Shown in pieces: positions 1 to 5,129 of a DNA stretch of 5,356 nt. Positions within the stretch are counted from its first letter, which is position 1; every line of letters begins with the position of its first letter. A program made the translations under genes and the position numbers. Source of the DNA: Candidatus Woesearchaeota archaeon (GTDB lineage: Archaea > Nanoarchaeota > Nanoarchaeia > UBA10117 > ARS21); NCBI GenBank assembly GCA_002686215.1, contig NZAU01000040.1, positions 1 to 5,356 on the forward strand, written 5' to 3'. The notes below the pieces were generated by a model. It ran no database searches. It saw only the letters and a program-made list of their open reading frames with translations, and had not been told where the DNA came from.

Positions 1-158
1 TCTATGAGGGAATAGAGATTTGCACGACTATATTCATAGTCCTTTTCAATATCTACATCTTTTGATTTAACAACCTCTGGTTTGGGAATTGGTTTCGATT
101 CAACAATATCACTCGTTGTATTGAGTGCCTCATCGATAGGATCATAATTATTACTCAT
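1..158 (-). CDS. 16: Small terminase subunit gp16, N-terminal part (runs off the window)
   Basis: The first 52 codons of an open frame with ATG at 158-156; the rest lies beyond position 1. In T4, gp16 is the small terminase subunit, an oligomeric ring that recognises concatemeric DNA and regulates the gp17 packaging motor. The protein begins MSNNYDPIDEAL, followed by a Pro/Lys/Val-rich linker and then the segment DIEKDYEYSRANLYSLI at about residues 36-52. That segment matches the T4 gp16 pattern of an acidic stretch followed by DY, R and N ahead of the central helical oligomerisation region. The gene sits 5 bases after gp15, the T4 order 13-14-15-16. A good ribosome site (AGAGGA, 171-176) supports this start. 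The identification rests on a short motif plus strong synteny; the diagnostic core is not visible here. Confidence 0.85.
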   Translation of the reverse strand, partial: MSNNYDPIDEALNTTSDIVESKPIPKPEVVKSKDVDIEKDYEYSRANLYSLI

Positions 159-163
159 AACAA

Positions 164-967
164 TCAAATATCCTCTTGTCTAGTAGGACTATACTCTTTA
201 GAATCCCCTAAAAATGTCCAATTTTCATTAAATCCAAAATCATCTCCAGGTTCAGCAGTAATTGGATCTGGTGTTGCCACATATCTCATTTCACGTCTTG
301 CAGTTTGAGTATTTGTATCACTGTAAAGATCTGTCTGAACCTTACGGATGAGACCATCAGAAGATTCTGCAATTGGACCAAACAAGTATGTCTTTGCAGT
401 AAATCTTAAAGTATAAATTAGTGCTCTTCTTGTTTGGAAAGATCCTTCATAATCATCTTGGAAATCAATACTATCAAGTATAATTGGAATATCTCTCTTC
501 TCCCCAATAGAACTAACAAGATCAACTGTTAGATTAAATGATGGTTGAAAAAATGGAAGTATCTGCTCAATAATCTGAAGTGCATCATCATTTAACTTAC
601 TAAAAATATTGAGTTCAAACTCGATATTATAAGGAACCGGCATGAACACTTTTTTCATTTTGCCGTCACCATTATCAACAGCCTTGAATGTTTGTGTTAC
701 TCCAGTTTTTCTAGTAGGATCATATTGAATCCTAGTCATCTCAAATGACATTCTTGGAAGAGTAATAGCAATTGATTTTGTTAATTGCTCCTGTTCCTGT
801 ATCTTTGTCAAGAACTTTTGCATTGGTCCATAAGAGAGACCAACTTTAGTTTCATCTAAAATACTACCATCACTTTTAGTATGACGAATTGAAACGTTAT
901 TAAATAACGTCCCAAAACTAATAATAGTCTTTCTTATAATTTCGTGATAAAAATATGTTCCTAACAT
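164..967 (-). CDS. 15: Tail sheath stabiliser / tail completion protein gp15
   Basis: A 267-residue protein, close to T4 gp15 (272 residues). In T4, gp15 forms a hexameric ring on the head-proximal end of the tail, stabilises the sheath and is the docking surface for the neck. Visible similarities are the start MLGTYFYHEIIRK (T4 begins with a similar FYNSSFRR stretch), LPRMSFEMTRIQYDP at about 70-84, FELNIFSKLNDDALQIIEQI at about 117-136 followed by LPFFQPSFN, and DGLIRKVQTDLYSDT at about 204-218. These match the T4 blocks LPRI, QIVEQILPYFQPHFN and EGLIRTTYTDFHANT. The ATG shares a base with the gp14 stop (TAATG), so translation is probably coupled; no clear Shine-Dalgarno site precedes it. 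The stop is 5 bases before gp16. The C-terminal 40 residues are acidic and show no clear similarity to T4. I see no truncation. Confidence 0.96.
   Translation of the reverse strand: MLGTYFYHEIIRKTIISFGTLFNNVSIRHTKSDGSILDETKVGLSYGPMQKFLTKIQEQEQLTKSIAITLPRMSFEMTRIQYDPTRKTGVTQTFKAVDNGDGKMKKVFMPVPYNIEFELNIFSKLNDDALQIIEQILPFFQPSFNLTVDLVSSIGEKRDIPIILDSIDFQDDYEGSFQTRRALIYTLRFTAKTYLFGPIAESSDGLIRKVQTDLYSDTNTQTARREMRYVATPDPITAEPGDDFGFNENWTFLGDSKEYSPTRQEDI
171..176 (-). promoter_or_regulatory. Shine-Dalgarno site for gp16
   Basis: Read on the minus strand this is AGAGGA, 12 bases upstream of the gp16 ATG and inside the last codons of gp15. It supports ATG 158-156 as the start of the truncated gp16 reading frame. 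Confidence 0.6.
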
Positions 968-2412
968 TAATAGTTACCAAATGGATTTGACTCTGTAAAA
1001 TCTAATATATTATCTGCTTCTAATTCAATTTCTTCGTTGACATCATATGGATTATCATAACTTTCGGTATCATAATCTTCTACAACATATCTAGCTGATG
1101 ATATTGAACCAACTACGACCTCACCTTTATTAAACGTACCAGTATTTAGTGAGACTCTTAGACTAGTAACAGGGAGAACACCTGGTGTTGTTGATGTAAC
1201 TGTTCTGAAATCTCTAACTCGTGCTGTTGTTCCAGAAGTCTGTCCAGTAACAACTTCGTTATATATGAATGTTCCTACACCAATTGTAGAGAATCCAGCA
1301 ATCGAAATTGTGGGAACAGAAGTATAACCAATGCCTGCATTAAGTATATTAATTGTATCTAATCTAGTCTCATTATCTACAGTAGCTATTGCAGTTGCTG
1401 TAACTCCAACACCAGATAGAGGTGCATTAAGTGTTATAACTGGAGCTGATGCATATCCACGTCCTCTTCCAGTTATAGAAATTCCGGTAACAGTAAAGTT
1501 AGTACCACCTATTGAGCATGTAGCAGCTGCACCTGCTCCTCCACCACCACTTATTGTAATTGTTGGTGGAGATGTATATCCAGATCCACCATTTGTTAAT
1601 TCTAATCTTAAAATTGATTGGACGTTTGCTTTACTTGTTGTGATAGCAACTGCCGTTGCCACAACATCACCTCCAGCAACATTTGGTGGATCTGAAAATG
1701 TTACTGTCGGAGTAGATGTGTAACCACTACCATCATTATTTAAGAATATTTCACTAATTGCACTAGTTCCAATTGATGCCGATGCTGTAGCCGTTATTGC
1801 TGATCCAACAAGAGTAAGTGATGTAATATAACCTTCATCTTCTACAGTATTATCAACTTGTTCAATATTTGTATCAATAAGTTCATTTTCATATTCATAA
1901 AGTTCACAACTCAATTCATAAGTGTAATTTGAACCTAATTGATAGAAAGGTTTCTCAGATTCTACTCGTTTTATCTCAAATAATCTTTCTCCAAGAGGGA
2001 AATAGATTAAGTCTCCTTCTTTAGGTCTTGTGATCAAATCTGCAAAAGTATATTCGGTAATTCTACCCTCTCTAATACCTGATGATATACCTTCCAAGAA
2101 TGGTGCAATAAATTCTTCATATCTTTCTCTAGATATAGTCAAACTTATTTCATTTTTCAATCTAAGCCCAAACTTGGTCATAATATCACTATCTGGAGCA
2201 TATCCATCATAATTGTTGATATATGCTTCAAGCATAAAAACATCATCAAACTTTGATGATTGTATTTCACGAATTATATCATCAGTTTTAAAAATTTTTC
2301 TTGGTAGATAGTAAACATCTACTCCGTACATTTTTAATTGTTCATTAATTAAGTCCTGAACAAGAAATTGTTCATTCGGAGATCCTTGCAGAAAGAATGG
2401 ATTTAGAGACAT
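967..2412 (-). CDS. 14: Neck protein gp14 with a large beta-repeat insertion
   Basis: A 481-residue protein; T4 gp14 has 256. In T4, gp14 joins gp13 to complete the head neck so that tails can attach. Residues 1-195 are the conserved domain: [20 protein letters not shown] near 13-32, YYLPRKIF near 34-41, [11 protein letters not shown] near 61-71, then [20 protein letters not shown] and [15 protein letters not shown] near 129-166, matching T4 [20 protein letters not shown] and DPFYQLG. Residues about 196-440 are an insertion rich in Gly, Thr, Ser, Ala and Val, with four GxGYTSxPT-type repeats and then two G(E/Q)xVxGxxSxxAR-like units. The acidic tail, about 442-481, ends SNPFGNY and resembles the SSPFDND end of T4. 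Removing the insertion leaves about 235 residues, near T4 size. The start lies 5 bases after gp13; it has no good Shine-Dalgarno site but is supported by homology at the N-terminus. Confidence 0.95.
   Translation of the reverse strand: [481 protein letters not shown]
1089..1271 (-). repeat. Two GxTxGxTSGxTA-like units at the end of the gp14 insertion
   Basis: Residues about 381-400 ([18 protein letters not shown] core) and about 425-445 ([19 protein letters not shown] core) of gp14 share the pattern F-x-x-x-E-V-V-x-G-x-x-S-x-x-A-R-x-V. They form a second repeat class after the GxGYTSxPT block and before the conserved acidic C-terminus. Such GQTSGATA-type motifs recur in phage tail and fibre proteins; a small beta-hairpin or beta-barrel unit is an inference. 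Confidence 0.55.
1288..1749 (-). repeat. Four GxGYTSxPTxTI beta repeats inside gp14
   Basis: Four degenerate protein repeats lie at about residues 222-243, 270-291, 311-332 and 354-375 of gp14, with periods of about 48, 41 and 43 residues. Each has a short hydrophobic strand, an N-G turn, a GxGY core, then T/S-x-P and a second strand (examples: [56 protein letters not shown]). Similar glycine-tyrosine repeats occur in structural proteins of marine T4-like phages, where they are thought to form beta-rich surface domains. The DNA of the copies has diverged, so these are protein-level repeats. Confidence 0.85.
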
Positions 2413-2417
2413 GACTA

Positions 2418-3281
2418 TTAACCAATAAGATCCATAGGTGGAAGTTCATAATCGGAGGACATTTTTTGTCTTATTTCATCTAGTTCTCTTTGCCCATCCT
2501 CATAAATTGCTCTACCGTTTAATTCAACACCACCAGGAAGTTTGACACCTTGGAACTTAATTAAATTTTGTCCCCACTGTTTTTTAATGGCAGCAGTAAG
2601 ATATTTTTTCACAAAACTATCGTTATATACTTTTGAGAAATTTTCTGGGTCCATTGCTCTATAACATTCTATCACTAAGAAATTATCTACTTCCTGTGCG
2701 TCCCAATCAATATCCAAATATAACCTATTTTGTCTTTGATTGAATCTAATTTGCTTATCTGTGGTTAAAAGAAAATCAATATCTTCCAAATACCTTTTAG
2801 TCATTGAGTACTGTAAAAGATCTACCGAATTGAAGAAATATAAGTCATTCAAAAACAATTGGTATTTAATACTAAACATTCCACCAGAAATACTGCTAGT
2901 ATCAAACTTAAATATTTTTTCAATACCAATTACAGAGTCGGGTACTTGAATAAAGTTTGATGTCTCGTAGAAATTGGATGTAACAGTTCCAAAACCAGAG
3001 ATATTAGTAGATGTTCCTGTTGTAGTAACAATTCCTACTCCAGTGGTAGTAATACCAGCAGATGAAGTTCCACCTCTTCCCCTATCAATATCATCTTGGG
3101 TAATTTTATATTTAAGATACGTTTTTTCTACCCCATCAAAATGTCTTTCATTAAAATACTGAATAGTATCATCAAGCAAATCATCAACCTGTTCATCTGC
3201 AACATTAATCTCAAGAACTGGTGCACCCAATTGCCTCAAACAATATTCTTTTAATTCTTCTCTAGTAGTTGGTTTTGCCAT
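2418..3281 (-). CDS. 13: Neck protein gp13
   Basis: A 287-residue protein of about the T4 gp13 size (309). In T4, gp13 binds the portal after DNA packaging and, with gp14, forms the neck that seals the head and receives the tail. The sequence has the pattern I know from marine T4-like gp13 proteins: an N-terminal helix pair (REELKEYCLRQLGAPVLEIN, then DEQVDDLLDDTIQYFNERHF, near 7-48), VPDSVIGIEKIFKF near 113-126, FSIKYQLFLNDLYFF near 136-150, YLEDIDFLLTTDKQIRFN near 164-181, and the C-terminal block KKQWGQNLIKFQGVKLPGG near 233-251 with ELPPMDLIG at the end. Residues 71-101 are a Thr/Gly-rich insertion between the helical part and the beta core. The ATG overlaps the upstream stop (TGATG) and has a strong GGAGG site 9 bases upstream, so the start is secure. 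Confidence 0.95.
   Translation of the reverse strand: MAKPTTREELKEYCLRQLGAPVLEINVADEQVDDLLDDTIQYFNERHFDGVEKTYLKYKITQDDIDRGRGGTSSAGITTTGVGIVTTTGTSTNISGFGTVTSNFYETSNFIQVPDSVIGIEKIFKFDTSSISGGMFSIKYQLFLNDLYFFNSVDLLQYSMTKRYLEDIDFLLTTDKQIRFNQRQNRLYLDIDWDAQEVDNFLVIECYRAMDPENFSKVYNDSFVKKYLTAAIKKQWGQNLIKFQGVKLPGGVELNGRAIYEDGQRELDEIRQKMSSDYELPPMDLIG
2979..3071 (-). repeat. Thr/Gly low-complexity insertion in gp13
   Basis: This stretch encodes residues about 71-101 of gp13, built almost wholly of G, T, S, I and V (for example AGITTTGVGIVTTTGTSTN). The flanking sequence is normal mixed-composition protein. The part at 3038-3061 matches 4069-4092 in the fibre-like gene at 21 of 24 bases, and the encoded peptides are SSAGITTTGVG and SSGGITTTGGD. 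Confidence 0.7.
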
Positions 3282-4546
3282 CAGAAAATTCCTCCATCAA
3301 TAAGTCCGGCAGTAAGAGTTCCTGCAACAAATACGTCATTTGAGAATGTTGCAATACCAACAAATGTTGATAAACCTGCAACATGTAAATCTCTAGAGAG
3401 TGTTAAATCACCCCCAGATGTTAATGTAGATGCAGCACCAGGGAAACCTGCCTCAAGACCACTTCTAGCAGTTATCAATCCAATAGCATCAACGTTTGTT
3501 ACGTCTTCATATGTAAGTGTTCCTGCAATAGAAACATTATTTGCAAATGATACGTCACCAACAAATGTTGATACACCTGCTACATTAAGATCATCTATAT
3601 CAGTTAGTCCATCAACATCTAAACCAGAATTAATATCAACGGCAGAAGTAAATGTAGAAACACCAGAAACATTTAAGTCATCTAACTCAGTGTGTCCGTC
3701 TACATCTAAATTACCATTAGCATCAATAGCACCAGTGAAGGTTGATACTCCCGTTACTTCCAGATTTACACCAATATCAAGTTTGGTGCCGTCAAAAGTC
3801 AAATTGGCATCATCTTCAAGTTCACCACCAGTTCCGGCAATAACAATTCTATCGTTTGTTAAATCCTCTACTTTGAAAGTGTTTGCTTGACCACCCGAAT
3901 TAATATCTAAAAGACCACCGGTAGTCGTAACACCTGCAATGTTTAAGTCATCTAGTTCTGTGTGACCATCAACTGAAAGATCACCACTTAAAGTTGCATT
4001 TCTTGCTGTTATTTCATCTAATACAAGATCATCTGCAACATAAAGATCTCCTCCAATATAGAGATCTCCTCCAGTAGTTGTAATACCACCAGAAGATGCT
4101 AAAGTTGTAATACCAACAGACTTAAATGTTCCACCTACATCTAATTCTTCCTGTACATTAAGTCCATTTAAAATATCAACAGCTGCATTGATGTCAAGGT
4201 TTGATGCAAAAGTTGAAACACCGGCAACTGTAAGACCTTCTCCAATATTTACTTTTTTTCCAACTCCAATTCCACCACTGACAATTAGAGCACCATTTGC
4301 TGATGTTGTTGAATTTTCAGTATTGGAAAATGTTACAATACCAGCAATATTTAAAGTTGACGAATCAATCGAATCCGTCATGAAGAATGTTTCTGTACCA
4401 AGATCCCATACAAGGATCATTCCATCTCTAGTTTTTAGAGTGGAATCTACATCACTTAAGTTTACTAGTCTTGTAGGTGGTGCTGATGCGTTAGATAAAA
4501 CGCGGATTACATTCTGAGAACCAATCCTATCGTTAATATTCGGCAT
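3281..4546 (-). CDS. Repeat-rich fibre-like virion structural protein at the fibritin (wac) position
   Basis: A 421-residue protein. Residues 1-60 (NINDRIGSQNVIRVLSNASA, then PPTRLVNLSDVDSTLKTRDG and ILVWDLGTETFFMT) look like the conserved N-terminal anchor of a family of T4-like cyanophage structural proteins. From about residue 60 to the end the protein consists of short beta-prone repeats: xLxVxGVSTFxxxxDIN units and three longer DVDGxTxxDDLNxxGV units at 192-206, 282-299 and 311-328. EDVTNVDAIGLITARSGLEA (347-366) is a motif I associate with cyanophage fibre-like proteins. No signal peptide, transmembrane segment or C-terminal chaperone domain is visible; the protein ends simply at LIDGGIF. 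It begins by TAATG overlap with the 111-residue gene and ends by TGATG overlap with gp13. In T4 the gene immediately before 13 is wac, so a neck or collar fibre is plausible. A tail or baseplate fibre is the alternative. Confidence 0.8.
   Translation of the reverse strand: MPNINDRIGSQNVIRVLSNASAPPTRLVNLSDVDSTLKTRDGMILVWDLGTETFFMTDSIDSSTLNIAGIVTFSNTENSTTSANGALIVSGGIGVGKKVNIGEGLTVAGVSTFASNLDINAAVDILNGLNVQEELDVGGTFKSVGITTLASSGGITTTGGDLYIGGDLYVADDLVLDEITARNATLSGDLSVDGHTELDDLNIAGVTTTGGLLDINSGGQANTFKVEDLTNDRIVIAGTGGELEDDANLTFDGTKLDIGVNLEVTGVSTFTGAIDANGNLDVDGHTELDDLNVSGVSTFTSAVDINSGLDVDGLTDIDDLNVAGVSTFVGDVSFANNVSIAGTLTYEDVTNVDAIGLITARSGLEAGFPGAASTLTSGGDLTLSRDLHVAGLSTFVGIATFSNDVFVAGTLTAGLIDGGIF
3291..3295 (-). 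promoter_or_regulatory. Shine-Dalgarno site for gp13
   Basis: GGAGG on the minus strand with a 9-base spacer to the gp13 ATG, lying within the last codons of the fibre-like gene. It is one of the strongest ribosome sites in the window. With the TGATG overlap it argues for both coupled and independent initiation of gp13. Confidence 0.75.
3587..3970 (-). repeat. Three VDGxTxxDDLN repeats in the fibre-like gene
   Basis: Related DNA segments at 3587-3613, 3675-3700 and 3945-3970 encode VDGLTDIDDLN, VDGHTELDDLN and VDGHTELDDLN. The latter two encode identical peptides from DNA that differs mainly at third positions, so the protein pattern is being conserved. Each is followed by an N-x-x-GV(S/T)T strand. 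The spacing is 270 bases between the two identical peptides and about 88 between the later pair. Confidence 0.8.
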
Positions 4547-4881
4547 TACCTGGTTACTCCCCCTCGTATTAGTGCTGTACCTTCGACAGCTTTATACTCT
4601 CTACCAGCATTTAAAATTTTCACATCATAAACATATCTTCCAGGTTTCAAACTAACTGTTTGATTTGCAGTTAAAGAAATTGAAATAATACCCAAATCTG
4701 GACTGGTTACAGTTGACCCAAGAGATACTGAAGTAGATGCTCCATAATGTTTTCTCATTTGTGCAGTTGTTGATGCGTCAGTCAAAATCAAAGGAGAATT
4801 TGTTCTAGTGTCCTCTAACTGAAAGGATGTATCGAAATCATACCCTTGCTCAATCACTATATTTGATACATAAACAGCCAT
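4546..4881 (-). CDS. Small beta-rich virion structural protein
   Basis: A 111-residue protein, predicted by its alternating hydrophobic pattern to be nearly all beta. Sequence landmarks are VIEQGYDFDTSFQLED near 9-24, LILTDASTTAQMRKHYGAS near 31-49, GIISISLTANQTVSLKPGRY near 64-83 followed by VYDV, and EGTALIRGGVTR at the end. The overall scheme (a donor strand, LTxxTxxAQxRK, SLTxxQTxxLxxGxYVYDV, a closing EGxxxVxxxVTR) is common to small phage proteins of unknown function in T4-like cyanophages and other marine phages. It resembles a single immunoglobulin-like or BppU-like sandwich, which is an inference. It is the first gene after the late promoter, with no usable Shine-Dalgarno site near its ATG. 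Its stop overlaps the fibre-like gene (TAATG), suggesting the two products are made and perhaps assembled together. Confidence 0.8.
   Translation of the reverse strand: MAVYVSNIVIEQGYDFDTSFQLEDTRTNSPLILTDASTTAQMRKHYGASTSVSLGSTVTSPDLGIISISLTANQTVSLKPGRYVYDVKILNAGREYKAVEGTALIRGGVTR
4557..4565 (-). promoter_or_regulatory. Purine-rich ribosome site for the fibre-like gene
   Basis: GAGGGGGAG on the minus strand, with a 10-base spacer to ATG 4546-4544, inside the 3' end of the 111-residue gene. It supports the chosen start, which is also fixed by the TAATG overlap. Confidence 0.6.
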
Positions 4882-4934
4882 TATTTTATGATGCTAATAT
4901 ACCTCTAGCTATTTATATTAATTCCTCAGGCTAG
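4882..4934. other. Intergenic gap carrying the late promoter
   Basis: This 53-base gap is the only non-coding stretch long enough to hold control signals. Besides TATAAATA it contains a 5-base inverted pair (CTAGC at 4905-4909 and GCTAG at 4930-4934) flanking the promoter with a 20-base loop. There is no GC-rich hairpin followed by a T run, so I do not call a terminator. Transcription from upstream could read through. Confidence 0.6.
4910..4917 (-). promoter_or_regulatory. T4-type late promoter TATAAATA
   Basis: The minus strand reads AATATAAATAGC in the only intergenic gap of the window; TATAAATA is the exact T4 late-promoter -10 element. It would be read by host RNA polymerase carrying the phage late sigma-like factor gp55 and the gp33/gp45 co-activators. 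Initiation is expected about 6 bases downstream, near 4904, giving a leader of about 22 bases before ATG 4881. It would drive the 111-residue gene, the fibre-like gene, gp13-gp16 and probably more. No -35 element is needed for this promoter class. Confidence 0.75.
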
Positions 4935-5129
4935 TTATTTTTTGGTCAGTTCTTTAAGAAGAGTTTTAATTTCATCAATATCTTTTTTTATCTCATCAAG
5001 TTCTCTTTTTCTCAAATTTTTTTGCGTGAGAGAATTTACATATTGATCATATCCGGCACTATCGCAATTTACGATAGCACCAGTATTTTCATCTCGATAT
5101 AAATTTGAGTGTCCTTCTACTTTTATCAT
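4935..5129 (-). CDS. Small conserved T4-like phage protein with coiled-coil tail
   Basis: A 64-residue protein of unknown function. The N-terminal half (MIKVEGHSNLYRDENTGAIV, then NCDSAGYDQYV) is a compact motif I recognise from small proteins in the structural region of marine T4-like phages; RDExTGAIVNCD is its hallmark. From about residue 34 to the end it is Lys/Glu/Leu/Ile-rich (LRKRELDEIKKDIDEIKTLL) with heptad-like hydrophobic spacing, so a coiled coil is likely. It has no signal peptide or membrane segment. The ATG overlaps the upstream stop by ATGA with only a weak ribosome site, so translation depends on the upstream structural gene. Its position among virion genes suggests a minor structural or assembly role, but nothing in the sequence proves it. 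Confidence 0.8.
   Translation of the reverse strand: MIKVEGHSNLYRDENTGAIVNCDSAGYDQYVNSLTQKNLRKRELDEIKKDIDEIKTLLKELTKK

Noticed and set aside
1331..1723. A 130-residue plus-strand open frame
   Set aside because: It is fully antisense to the gp14 repeat insertion. Its Pro/Val/Ala-rich sequence is the mirror of Gly/Thr/Ala codons, and no promoter or ribosome site supports it.
1737..1744. CTTAAATA on the minus strand as a second late promoter (a similar TTAAATATA lies near 3110)
   Set aside because: It departs from TATAAATA, lies inside coding sequence and precedes no gene start; such matches are expected by chance in AT-rich DNA.
1288..1749. Regular spacing in gp14 considered as a CRISPR-like or DNA-level tandem array
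   Set aside because: The periodicity exists only in the protein. The DNA copies are diverged, in frame and unequal in spacing.
967..2412. gp14 as a fusion of two genes or a frameshifted pair
   Set aside because: One uninterrupted frame carries both the conserved N-terminal core and the conserved acidic C-terminus, so the extra sequence is an internal insertion.
2030..3162. Other short plus-strand open frames (2030-2212, 2740-2949, 2974-3162)
   Set aside because: Each lies inside a well-identified gene on the other strand, without its own signals or recognisable domains.
4188..4517. A 109-residue plus-strand open frame
   Set aside because: It is antisense to the conserved N-terminus and first repeats of the fibre-like gene, is low in complexity and has no recognisable motif.
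4920..4940. Possible transcription terminator after the 64-residue gene
   Set aside because: Only a very short CCTGAGG palindrome is present, with no GC-rich stem and no T run after it on the minus strand.
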